Source of the DNA: Erysipelotrichaceae bacterium
GTDB taxonomy: Bacteria; Bacillota_I; Bacilli_A; Erysipelotrichales; Erysipelotrichaceae
Direction: 5' to 3'
Assembly: GCA_017512885.1 (NCBI GenBank)
Contig: JAFWEP010000003.1
Coordinates: 166,559 to 230,558 of the forward strand
Length of the DNA stretch: 64,000 bases
The position numbers were made by a program, and so were the translations under genes. The notes under the pieces are model-generated. The model worked only from the letters and a program-made list of their open reading frames with translations. It did not search any database and had not been told where the DNA came from. Every line of letters begins with the position of its first letter. The stretch's first letter is position 1. Below, one piece after another: positions 41,866-49,422 of this stretch.

Positions 41866-42240
41866 ATGCTGAAGGAAGGAAGCATCACGTTCCTGCCCTG
41901 CCGGGATATCGAAAAGACCAGGGAGTTCTACGAAGAAGTCCTGGGTCTCTCGCTGGCGATGAAGCAGGGAGAAACAGTCTGCATTTTTGACTGCGGTTAC
42001 GGTTACTGGGGCTTCTGTCAGTACAGCGACAGCAGAAAGCCTTTATCCGTTTCGCAGGGCGTCTGTCTGTCTCTGAACTATCCTTCAAAGGAAGAAGTCG
42101 ATCACCGATACGAAGAACTGAAAGGGCGCTGCACCTTCACCCGGCTCCCGCAGAAACACCCTCTCTATCCGGTCTATTCCTGCTTTCTGCAGGATCCGGA
42201 CGGATACACGGTAGAACTGCAGACGATCACAGAAAAGTAA
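41866..42240 (+). CDS. VOC/glyoxalase-fold protein
   Basis: 124 aa. ITFLPCRDIEKTREFYEEVLGLSLAMKQGETVCIFDCGYG and SCFLQDPDGYTVELQTI are the two beta-alpha-beta-beta-beta halves; the final Glu (VELQ) is the usual metal ligand. Likely a lyase, dioxygenase or a resistance-type binding protein. Substrate unknown. Expressed with the YczE-like gene. Confidence 0.88.
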   Translation: MLKEGSITFLPCRDIEKTREFYEEVLGLSLAMKQGETVCIFDCGYGYWGFCQYSDSRKPLSVSQGVCLSLNYPSKEEVDHRYEELKGRCTFTRLPQKHPLYPVYSCFLQDPDGYTVELQTITEK

Positions 42241-42243
42241 CGA

Positions 42244-42272
42244 AAAGCCCGCCAAGCGGGCTTTCACATTTT
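42244..42272 (+). terminator. Rho-independent terminator
   Basis: AAAGCCCGC-caa-GCGGGCTTT followed by CACATTTTT. Confidence 0.8.
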
Positions 42273-42349
42273 TGTCATTCTGAACGTGTATTGAAGGATC
42301 GGCCGCAAAGAGACACAAAACAGATATAAGCGAAATCAGTTTTCTCATA

Positions 42350-42901
42350 TTACTCCTGTTCTAAAACATTACAAATGATATTGTTGATATTATTGATATC
42401 CGTCTCCGTGATCCTATCGGGTTCTGCGCTCAATGAAGTTAAGTTAAAAACGAATATGCGGATATAGCCAAAACCGTTATAAAACAAAAGGTCATAAGCT
42501 CTTTCAAGGATCTCATTCACTGCAGAATACAATCTGAAACATACATCCATCTCATCGACTGAGACTGTCCTTTCTTCAATCAAATGGTATCTATTATTCT
42601 CTAATAGTGGGAAATACGGATTCGAATGGAACACTTCTATCCGAACGTGAGAGAATCTCTCGTTGAGATTCCCTCTTCCGATATAGTAAGTATCATACCC
42701 ATTGTTGAACGAAAACCTCCGCCTCTGGGATAAAAGCAGCGATGTCTGAGAGAGACGCAAATGATATTCTTTATCCAATTTTGAAAAGTCGACATTCTGG
42801 ATCGGCGAATTGTAGGCAATCACTAGATTCCCGATAACAAAAACCAGTGTGATCAGAATTGTATAGAATGCAATAACGATCGCGTTATCTCGATCCTTCA
42901 C
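42350..42901 (-). CDS. Hypothetical single-pass membrane protein
   Basis: 183 aa from GTG at 42901. One N-terminal membrane helix (AIVIAFYTILITLVFVIGNLVIAY, ~8-30), then an outside domain with YYIGRGNLNERFSHVRIEVF, VSVDEMDVCFRLYSAVNEILERAYDLLFYNGFGYIRIFVFNL. Not recognised. AT-rich and with different codon use from the genes to the left. Third in a minus-strand row with a lipoprotein and a truncated metalloprotease; the 99 bases before it contain CATTTTG-tccgaagc-CAAAATG (42942-42963), a hairpin without a T-run. Confidence 0.65.
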   Translation of the reverse strand: MKDRDNAIVIAFYTILITLVFVIGNLVIAYNSPIQNVDFSKLDKEYHLRLSQTSLLLSQRRRFSFNNGYDTYYIGRGNLNERFSHVRIEVFHSNPYFPLLENNRYHLIEERTVSVDEMDVCFRLYSAVNEILERAYDLLFYNGFGYIRIFVFNLTSLSAEPDRITETDINNINNIICNVLEQE

Positions 42902-43000
42902 ACCAAAGACCTTTCTCTTTCTTTCATCAGTTGAGAGTGCGCATTTTGTCCGAAGCCAAAATGTCTTAGCATCTGATCAAAACAGGGAATAACAACGCTT

Positions 43001-43738
43001 TTAATCCAGACCGGGGACAGACACCAGTTCTTCCCAGGAATCGGTGTAATTGTTCCTGACCCTTAAGGCAGAAAGATCGGAAACATCCGGTACGATATAT
43101 CTTTCGACATCCAGTTCCCGCAATCCTCCGGCTTCACCGACAATGTACCATACATTCTCTAAAGTATAGTCGGGATGAGTCAGGTAAGCCAGATAAGTCT
43201 TACCGGCCTCGATATCGATATCCCCGGCACTTTTCCAGCTGACATACGCCGGCGGTGTTTTCATCAGGCTCAGCATCTTTTTCCGGGAGGCTTCCGGCTG
43301 CCCTTCCAGGTACTGGCTGAAGGTCAGGGTACCGCCCATCCGGCGGTATTCCAGAGTTTCCCCCTCAGGGATCTCGCCGTGAAAGACCTTCAGGATCTCC
43401 ATCTTCCCTTTGGTATAAGGGAGACTGTATGTGCCAAGGGTCTCGATGCGATTATCTCCACCGTCGATAGAAATGACATGTACCAGAGCGATCGCATTGC
43501 TGAACTGGGCGACCTGTAATGGGTCATCAGGATCAAAGCCGCGGGAGAATTCCGAAACAGAATACTGCACATCTTCTTCCGGACCGATCTCTGCGTAGGC
43601 ATCATAATACTCTGGCCGATCTTCAGTATCACAAGGTGTGTTCTGAGCGATCGTGCTTTCGTTCATTTCCGGTAAAGCAGTTTCTTTTCCGCACGCAGTC
43701 AACAGTGCGAATAAACATAGAATAATTAATTTCTTCAT
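43001..43738 (-). CDS. Hypothetical lipoprotein
   Basis: 245 aa. Lipoprotein signal MKKLIILCLFALLTAC with Cys16. After a ~40-residue acidic linker comes a beta-rich domain: NAIALVHVISIDGGDNRIETLGTYSLPYTKGKMEILKVFHGEIPEGETLEYRRMGGTLTFSQYLEGQ, resembling OB-like repeats seen in surface proteins next to metalloproteases (a T-x-x-x-V-x-V-L-K-x-x-x-G-x pattern). No enzyme motif seen. Fifteen bases after the matrixin-like stop. Confidence 0.78.
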   Translation of the reverse strand: MKKLIILCLFALLTACGKETALPEMNESTIAQNTPCDTEDRPEYYDAYAEIGPEEDVQYSVSEFSRGFDPDDPLQVAQFSNAIALVHVISIDGGDNRIETLGTYSLPYTKGKMEILKVFHGEIPEGETLEYRRMGGTLTFSQYLEGQPEASRKKMLSLMKTPPAYVSWKSAGDIDIEAGKTYLAYLTHPDYTLENVWYIVGEAGGLRELDVERYIVPDVSDLSALRVRNNYTDSWEELVSVPGLD

Positions 43739-43752
43739 ATGATTTCTCTCGC

Positions 43753-44145
43753 TTAATTATACAAATAACAGATCGATGCGTTATCAAATTGATGTACAGA
43801 ATCGGTACCGGCGGACATATAGTTTCCCCACATGATCGAAAATTGCATCGGACTGTGATCAAGCCCGAATGCATGACCATACTCATGTGTCAAAATGCTC
43901 CGAGCTTGAAAGTTGGATACCGTGTCAGAGCTTAAACAATCATGATTGAGATGGATCTCTGCATATAGCCAATCTGTGGTGTATTTGTTTACCTCATTCC
44001 CGCTGCTATTAAGCCATCTCGTTTCCGCAGCATATGCCAGTGGGTCATTTCCTGGGAAGAATGTATAACTGTTCCTGTAGAAATCAATCGTACTGCCGTA
44101 GTTAGAACTTACAAAAGTAATGTAAAACAGATCCTTAAGACACAT
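43753..44145 (-). pseudogene. 5'-truncated matrixin-like zinc metalloprotease
   Basis: 130 aa with a perfect metzincin motif HEYGHAFGLDH (87-97) and a Met-turn SIMWG (Met105), family M10. The same frame runs 20 codons further upstream without ATG (…TQISYSAGTWNQKRK, which looks like the true start of a matrixin catalytic domain) until a TGA at 44206-44208. No signal peptide can be encoded because the divergent regulator begins at 44275. ATG 44145 has no good ribosome site. The protein would lack export and part of its fold, so a decayed gene is likely; a non-ATG start or a frameshift cannot be ruled out. Confidence 0.65.
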
Positions 44146-44274
44146 CTTCCGTTTTTGGTTCCAGGTACCTGCTGAATAACTGATCTGAGTAAAAAACGGA
44201 ATCTCTCAGTCATTTCAATTCTCGCTTTTCACAACACAGTCTGAATTAGAACTCTGAAATGTTAGAATGTAAGG

Positions 44275-45507
44275 ATGTTGATCAAATACCTTGACTATGC
44301 CATTCTTGGGCGACTGATCCATTATAAGAGAATCCAACAGGGGATCTCGCAGAAGAGACTGATCAGCCTGCTCCCGGCAGGATCTTCCTGCTCCGAGAAA
44401 ACATTTCGGAATATAGAAAGCGGCATTCCCGTTCGTTATATCCCACAGATCTACCGTTCGATCGCGGATTGTCTGGGTTCTTCTTTCTCCGATGATCAGG
44501 ACCTGTATAAAGAGATTCGTCTTCTTTCCGAAGAAACTTACCGTATCCTCTCGGAAAATGTCCTTATAGAAGAGATCATTTCCTTTTACAAACAGTTAAA
44601 AGAGCAATCGGCCGATCAGCGGGACTATATCTATATTTCCGATCTACTTCAGATCTATATTTCCGCCGTCGAGTATTATCTCTTTGGCCGATTGAATGAA
44701 GGATCATTGGGTCTGCTGACAGATCTTTATCCTCAAAGCACTGATACCGATCGAAAACTGATCTCCTATCTGCTTTTCATCGGCGTACGAAACGACCTGC
44801 TGTCCGAACACGACATAAATCTTCTGAGACCGGGGAGAGATCTTATCAATGATCCCCTCTTTCTCTACGAAGAGCCTTACTACGACCTGATGAACAGAAG
44901 CATTCCGGATATCACCGCAAAGTATTCTGCCCGCTATGCTGCTCTGCAGTCTGATGACGGCATTTCATTAAAATACAATGCAGTCTTCGGGATGATCGCG
45001 GCACAGATCAATTCTTCCGATGAGGAAAACGCATTTGAGATACTGACGTCCTTCTTGGAACATAACTCCGATGATCCGGCGCTGCCGGAGCATTACCTGC
45101 TGGAGATGGATAAACGAGCCGGGATCGTTGCGTACAGCACGGAACGTTATCGGGAATGTGAAGAAATCTTTCTGTCGATCTTCAGGAGAAACAGAAAGAT
45201 CCTGGGCATGAATTATCTGCTTCTCTTTAACTGTCTGCAGAAAAATGAACATTTCTCTCTGGCGAAAGATACAGTGCAGGCATTAAGCCCTGACGATGCT
45301 ACATTCACAGCTGCGAGATCGATCATTGTTTATTTTCAAAAGAAATACGCCGGCGTCCCGGCTGCCGATATTGAACAGTTCCTTCTGAAGGAGCTCCCTC
45401 CGAAAGAGGTCCTCAGCAGGATCTACCACAGGGCTCTTATCGATGAGATGAGATCGCTCGTCAAAGAGACAGGACACTACAAACTGCTCTCCAAATATAT
45501 CGGCTGA
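44275..45507 (+). CDS. Xre-type regulator with helical repeat domain (RNPP/Rgg-like)
   Basis: 410 aa. HTH at ~10-60 (AILGRLIHYKRIQQGISQKRLISLLPAGSSCSEKTFRNIESGIPVRYIPQIYRSIADCLG), then ~340 residues of paired helices with TPR-like spacing (LLQIYISAVEYYLF, LIDEMRSLVKETGHYKLL). This architecture is that of Rgg/PlcR-type peptide-responsive regulators or related TPR regulators. A TAGAAT box (44262-44267) ends six bases before ATG, suggesting a leaderless message. It diverges from the metalloprotease-lipoprotein row and is the obvious candidate to control it. No pheromone gene was found. Confidence 0.78.
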   Translation: MLIKYLDYAILGRLIHYKRIQQGISQKRLISLLPAGSSCSEKTFRNIESGIPVRYIPQIYRSIADCLGSSFSDDQDLYKEIRLLSEETYRILSENVLIEEIISFYKQLKEQSADQRDYIYISDLLQIYISAVEYYLFGRLNEGSLGLLTDLYPQSTDTDRKLISYLLFIGVRNDLLSEHDINLLRPGRDLINDPLFLYEEPYYDLMNRSIPDITAKYSARYAALQSDDGISLKYNAVFGMIAAQINSSDEENAFEILTSFLEHNSDDPALPEHYLLEMDKRAGIVAYSTERYRECEEIFLSIFRRNRKILGMNYLLLFNCLQKNEHFSLAKDTVQALSPDDATFTAARSIIVYFQKKYAGVPAADIEQFLLKELPPKEVLSRIYHRALIDEMRSLVKETGHYKLLSKYIG

Positions 45508-45523
45508 TGATCTGTGTCAGCGA

Positions 45524-45548
45524 AAAAGCCCTTCACGGGCTTTTCTGT
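45524..45548. terminator. Bidirectional terminator
   Basis: AAAAGCCC-ttcac-GGGCTTTT between converging genes (regulator and thpR); T-runs on both strands. Confidence 0.85.
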
Positions 45549-45559
45549 TTATACCTCTT

Positions 45560-46048
45560 TCAGAACGAGAAGATCTCGGTATAGACCTGTTTCCCGTTCT
45601 TCTGCTGCGAACGCATCAGAGAGACTTTTTTGACCATCATCTCTCCCTTGGCTGTCTTTATGGCTTTCGTATTCCCGAAGACCTTCCTGACCAGGGTGAT
45701 ATGGGGAATGAAGTCCCTTTCTTCCTCAGGAAGATAAGCCGCCAAGGCGCTGCGTACATCTTTGGCCAGCTTGCTTAAGGACTGGTTGCCTTTGACACCG
45801 ATCCAGAAGGTATCCCCGAAGGTCCCCTTCTCATCAAGTGAAAGACGGAAAGGCTTATAGCTGACAGACTTCAGGACTTCCTTGATGACTTCCGGATCTT
45901 CGACTTCTCCCAAGAAAGCCAGGGTCAGATGAAGGTTGGCAGTCGGCGTATAGCTTCCTTTGATCTCCGCTTTCTTCATCTCGTGCATCATTCCCGTCAG
46001 GGAAGTCTGCAGTTCTTTGGTAAGAGTGATCGCTACGAATAAACGCAT
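45560..46048 (-). CDS. thpR: RNA 2',3'-cyclic phosphodiesterase (2H family)
   Basis: 162 aa. Two HxTx motifs, HLTL (40-43) and HITL (116-119), form the 2H phosphoesterase active site; RLFVAITLTKELQTSL is the usual ThpR start. Opens 2',3'-cyclic phosphate ends of RNA and in some species joins 2'-5' linkages. Two bases after the CNNM gene, hence cotranscribed. Confidence 0.94.
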   Translation of the reverse strand: MRLFVAITLTKELQTSLTGMMHEMKKAEIKGSYTPTANLHLTLAFLGEVEDPEVIKEVLKSVSYKPFRLSLDEKGTFGDTFWIGVKGNQSLSKLAKDVRSALAAYLPEEERDFIPHITLVRKVFGNTKAIKTAKGEMMVKKVSLMRSQQKNGKQVYTEIFSF

Positions 46049-46050
46049 CT

Positions 46051-47316
46051 TTATTCCTCTTTCGGATCATCCAGAGTGACCAGTACTTTTTCCACACGGT
46101 GGTCTTCCATCGCCAGGACCGTGACCGTAAAGAAGTAGGCATGGAAGGAATTTCCGACTTCCGGGAAAGTCCCGAAGGTCTCGATGGTCCAGCCGCCGAC
46201 CGTTTCGCTTTCCGCTTCGAAATCATCTTCCCGGATGTCCAGGAGATCCAGGAATTCGGCGATCGGCATATCGCCGTCGATCTCGTATTCTTTTTCCGTC
46301 AGCTTGACGACTTCGTCTTCGACGACATCGCTCTCATCCCAGATCTCACCGACGACCTGTTCCAGGACGTCTTCCATGGAGATGATGCCCAGGGTCCCGC
46401 CGTATTCATCACCGACGATGGCCAGATGCTGGCGGGCCTTGCGGAAGGTCTTCAGGACTTCCGGCAGCTTCATCGTCTTATAGACATAGCAGGGTTCCAT
46501 CAGTAAGGAACGCAGGTCCGGTGTCTCTTCATCGATCAGAGCCTTGAAGAAACGGTTCAGATGCAGGACACCGATCACATGGTCGATGCTGCCTTCATAG
46601 ACCGGGATGCGGGTGAAGGGCGAACGTTCGACTGCAGCCAGGACTTCCTCCCAGCTGTCATCGATATCGATCGCTACGACGTCGACCCGGGCGGTCATCG
46701 CTTCAGCAGCGGAGACATCGGAGAAACCGATGGCAGCCTGCACCAGTTCGCTTTCGTCCTCATCGATGACATCTTCGTTCTCGGCTGTCTCGATGATGGT
46801 CTGCAGTTCTTCGATCTTTTCATCCTGATCGTCGCTTTCTTTCTCTCCCGGCATTCCCCGGGTGATAAGATCGACCAGGAAGACGGTGATCATGACTAAG
46901 GGCTTTAAGAGGATCATCAGGAAACGGATGGGCGCCGCATGCCGGACGGCATAACGGGTCGGATCACGTTTGACGGTGATCTTGGGGATGGTCTCCCCGA
47001 AGATGATGACGAGGATCGTCAGGATCAGGGTAGCGGCCCAGGTCAGAGAATCATTGCCGACGATCAGCAGGGCTGCTACGGAAGCCAGAGAAGAAGAAGT
47101 GATATTGACCAGGTTGTTGCCGATCAGGATGGTGCCTAAGGCATCATTGAAGTGCTCGGCGATCTGCAGAGCGAGCTCTGCATCCTTGGAACCGTCTTCG
47201 GCCTCATTCTCCAGACGGAGCTTGTTGCAGGAAGAGTACGCGATCTCGGAACCGGAGAAGAAATTGGAGAAGAAGATGCAGACGGCGATGCCTGCGAGGA
47301 TCAGTGCGATATTCAT
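46051..47316 (-). CDS. CNNM/CorC-HlyC family membrane CBS protein (copy 2)
   Basis: 421 aa. N-terminal DUF21 membrane domain (ILAGIAVCIFFSNFFSGSEIAYSS..., three to four helices with the GSE/SETA ion motif as SGSEIAYSS), two CBS domains (DVSAAEAMTARVDVVAIDIDDSW..., PCYVYKTMKLPEVLKTFRKARQHLAIVGDEYGGTLGIISMEDVLEQVVGEIWDE) and a C-terminal CorC_HlyC domain. Family members export Mg2+ or other cations. Starts in an ATGA overlap with its paralogue upstream. Confidence 0.93.
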   Translation of the reverse strand: MNIALILAGIAVCIFFSNFFSGSEIAYSSCNKLRLENEAEDGSKDAELALQIAEHFNDALGTILIGNNLVNITSSSLASVAALLIVGNDSLTWAATLILTILVIIFGETIPKITVKRDPTRYAVRHAAPIRFLMILLKPLVMITVFLVDLITRGMPGEKESDDQDEKIEELQTIIETAENEDVIDEDESELVQAAIGFSDVSAAEAMTARVDVVAIDIDDSWEEVLAAVERSPFTRIPVYEGSIDHVIGVLHLNRFFKALIDEETPDLRSLLMEPCYVYKTMKLPEVLKTFRKARQHLAIVGDEYGGTLGIISMEDVLEQVVGEIWDESDVVEDEVVKLTEKEYEIDGDMPIAEFLDLLDIREDDFEAESETVGGWTIETFGTFPEVGNSFHAYFFTVTVLAMEDHRVEKVLVTLDDPKEE

Positions 47317-48590
47317 GCCTGTTCCTCCTGCTTCTCTTCCGGAAGCTTTAATAAGACCTTGCGGATCCGGTTATGTTCCATGGAGGAAACGACGACCCGC
47401 AGTCCGTGATAATCAAAATGTTCCTGTACCTTCGGTACCGCCTGGAAGTGTTCATAGACCCATTCGCCCAGACGCTTGTTGGCGAGAGATTCGTCCGCCT
47501 CGGGATCTTCGAAACCGATCTCCCAGAACGCATCGGAGACCGTCTCTTCGGCATCTACGATATAACTGCCGTTCTTCAGATCGATGACCGCATCTTCGAC
47601 GACATCCTCTTCGTCCCAGATCTCGCCGACCAGGGTCTCCAGGATATCTTCGATGGTCACGATACCGACCGTACCGCCGTAGTGGTCGGTGACGATCGCC
47701 ATCGTATGGCGGCCTTCGCTCATGGCCGGCAGTAACTCATCGACTTTCGCATTCTCGGTCACGAAATAAGGTTCATCCAGGAATTCCCGGATATCGAAAG
47801 CCTCTCTCTTCTTCAGGTAAGCGCGGATATATTTCCGGATCTCCAGGATCCCCAGCACATGGTCGATATTGCCTTCGTAGGCGACCAGGCGGCTGTGATT
47901 CTGCTTCTTGATGAAGTCCAATAACTCTTCCTGTGAGATGTTCACATCGATACCGACCACATCCACACGGGGCGTGAGGATGCTTTCGGCGGTCAGATCG
48001 CCGAATTCCAGTGCCGAGGAGATGAGATCGCCGTGTTCCTCATCGATCGTTCCTTCTTCGGTCATATCTTCGATGATGTCCTGGATCTCTTCTTCGGTAG
48101 CAGTGACCGGATCTTCTGCTTTCATGGCGGAAGCAGCGACCTTGCCGATCTTCTCCAGGAGAATGGATGCCGGCCGGAAGAGCGTCGTCAGTACGCTCAG
48201 CGGACCGATGCAGCGCAAAGACAGCGTCTCCGCATACTTCTTGGCAATGCTTTTGGGCAGCATCTCTGCCGCAAAGAAGACGACTAAGGATGTAATGATC
48301 GTGGATGCCGTAACATAGGAAAGACCCCACTTCTTCGTCACGGCGACCGTGACCAGTGAGGCTGTTGCCAGATGTGCGATATTCGTACAGATCAAAAGTG
48401 TACTGATCGTACGATCAAAATTATTCAGGGCATCCAATACCTTTTCTGCCCGTCTGTCACCACGGTCTGCCAGAGTACTCATCCGTACTTTGGACACGGA
48501 GACCAATGCCGTCTCACTGACGGCAATGAAGTCCGCAAAAAGGATCAATAGCAGGGATAATATCCAAGGGCCTAGACTGTCATCACCCAT
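47313..48590 (-). CDS. CNNM/CorC-HlyC family membrane CBS protein (copy 1)
   Basis: 425 aa, same architecture: DUF21 with LFADFIAVSETALVSVSKVRM, CBS pair (TAESILTPRVDVVGIDVNISQ..., LLPAMSEGRHTMAIVTDHYGGTVGIVTIEDILETLVGEIWDEEDVVEDAV) and CorC_HlyC tail. Differs clearly in sequence from copy 2, so this is an old tandem duplication, perhaps forming a heterodimer. CGGAGG ribosome site; promoter TTGACA-16-TATAAA upstream with a ~45-base leader. Confidence 0.94.
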   Translation of the reverse strand: MGDDSLGPWILSLLLILFADFIAVSETALVSVSKVRMSTLADRGDRRAEKVLDALNNFDRTISTLLICTNIAHLATASLVTVAVTKKWGLSYVTASTIITSLVVFFAAEMLPKSIAKKYAETLSLRCIGPLSVLTTLFRPASILLEKIGKVAASAMKAEDPVTATEEEIQDIIEDMTEEGTIDEEHGDLISSALEFGDLTAESILTPRVDVVGIDVNISQEELLDFIKKQNHSRLVAYEGNIDHVLGILEIRKYIRAYLKKREAFDIREFLDEPYFVTENAKVDELLPAMSEGRHTMAIVTDHYGGTVGIVTIEDILETLVGEIWDEEDVVEDAVIDLKNGSYIVDAEETVSDAFWEIGFEDPEADESLANKRLGEWVYEHFQAVPKVQEHFDYHGLRVVVSSMEHNRIRKVLLKLPEEKQEEQA

Positions 48591-48637
48591 AGGGCTGTGG
48601 TTACCTCCGGTATCGCATAGCGATGTAATAGATATAT

Positions 48638-48665
48638 TTTATAGAACAGACAAGTATTATGTCAA
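48638..48665 (-). promoter_or_regulatory. Promoter of the CNNM-thpR operon
   Basis: Minus strand TTGACA (48660-48665), 16 bases, TATAAA (48638-48643). Confidence 0.8.
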
Positions 48666-48686
48666 GAAAGGGGCTGATCCCCAAAG

Positions 48687-48714
48687 GAAAAGCACCCGTC
48701 AAGAGACGGGTGCT
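48687..48714 (-). terminator. Terminator of the lipoprotein gene
   Basis: Minus strand AGCACCCGTC-tctt-GACGGGTGCT followed by TTTTCCTTT. Confidence 0.85.
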
Positions 48715-48736
48715 ACCGGTTCATAAACGATGGTAT

Positions 48737-49363
48737 TTACTTGCTGAAGGTCCAGTTCTTTTCGGCCAGATCCTTCAGATCGAAGATGTCCGGATGATAG
48801 ACCTTGCCGTTCTCATCCTCCCACAGGTTCTGCGGACCGCGGAAACGGATCCCGACATACTGATCGTGATCATTGGTCGTGACATAGCAGACCGTGGTCA
48901 GGATCTGACCGTCGAAATCTTCATATTCTCTTTCACAGTAGATCTGCAGAGCGTCTCTTTCACCGATAGCGGTCTTCGCTCCCTTGATGCCTGTAAATCC
49001 CTTGGCTTCCAGATCATGCCAGATAGTATCTGCAGCATCTTCCAGCGTACCTTCACTCACTTCTCCGAGCAGTTCGATGGTGATCGTGCAGCGCTTGTCC
49101 GTGCTGACCAGCACGATGCTGCCGTCGACATCATCGACCTCTACGAAATGATCACCGTAGGCGCTGTAATCAAGGTAGCCCAGGGTATCGTTTCCGACGA
49201 TGCCCGTTTCTTCTTCACTCTTTTCCGGTTCAGCCGTCGGTTCCGGTGTCGTTTCAACCTCCGGCGTGACCGAGGAAGCCTGCGACGACGGCGCAGAACC
49301 GCTGCAGGCAGCCAGACTCATGAGCAGGCATGCCGCCAGCGGTGTGATCAATAATCTCTTCAT
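48737..49363 (-). CDS. Hypothetical lipoprotein
   Basis: 208 aa. Lipoprotein signal KRLLITPLAACLLMSLAAC, lipidated Cys near 20, then a Ser/Thr/Glu/Pro linker (~22-52) and a ~150-residue alpha/beta domain (GYLDYSAYGDHFVEVDDVDGSIVLVSTDKRCTITIELLGEVSEGTLEDAADTIWHDLEAKGFTGIKGAKTAIGERDALQIYCE). The domain resembles PsbP/LpqN-like folds that handle small ligands, a weak impression. Monocistronic. Confidence 0.78.
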   Translation of the reverse strand: MKRLLITPLAACLLMSLAACSGSAPSSQASSVTPEVETTPEPTAEPEKSEEETGIVGNDTLGYLDYSAYGDHFVEVDDVDGSIVLVSTDKRCTITIELLGEVSEGTLEDAADTIWHDLEAKGFTGIKGAKTAIGERDALQIYCEREYEDFDGQILTTVCYVTTNDHDQYVGIRFRGPQNLWEDENGKVYHPDIFDLKDLAEKNWTFSK

Positions 49364-49422
49364 TTACAAAAACCTCTTTTCAACGAAACAATATACCACT
49401 CGGGGAACTGCCCTGCAAGCCA

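Noticed and set aside
44113..44214. Minus-strand small ORF of about 33 residues (MTERFRFLLRSVIQQ...) as a pheromone or toxin
   Set aside because: No ribosome site, overlaps the matrixin frame, and no processing or repeat pattern; more likely a shadow of the decayed protease.
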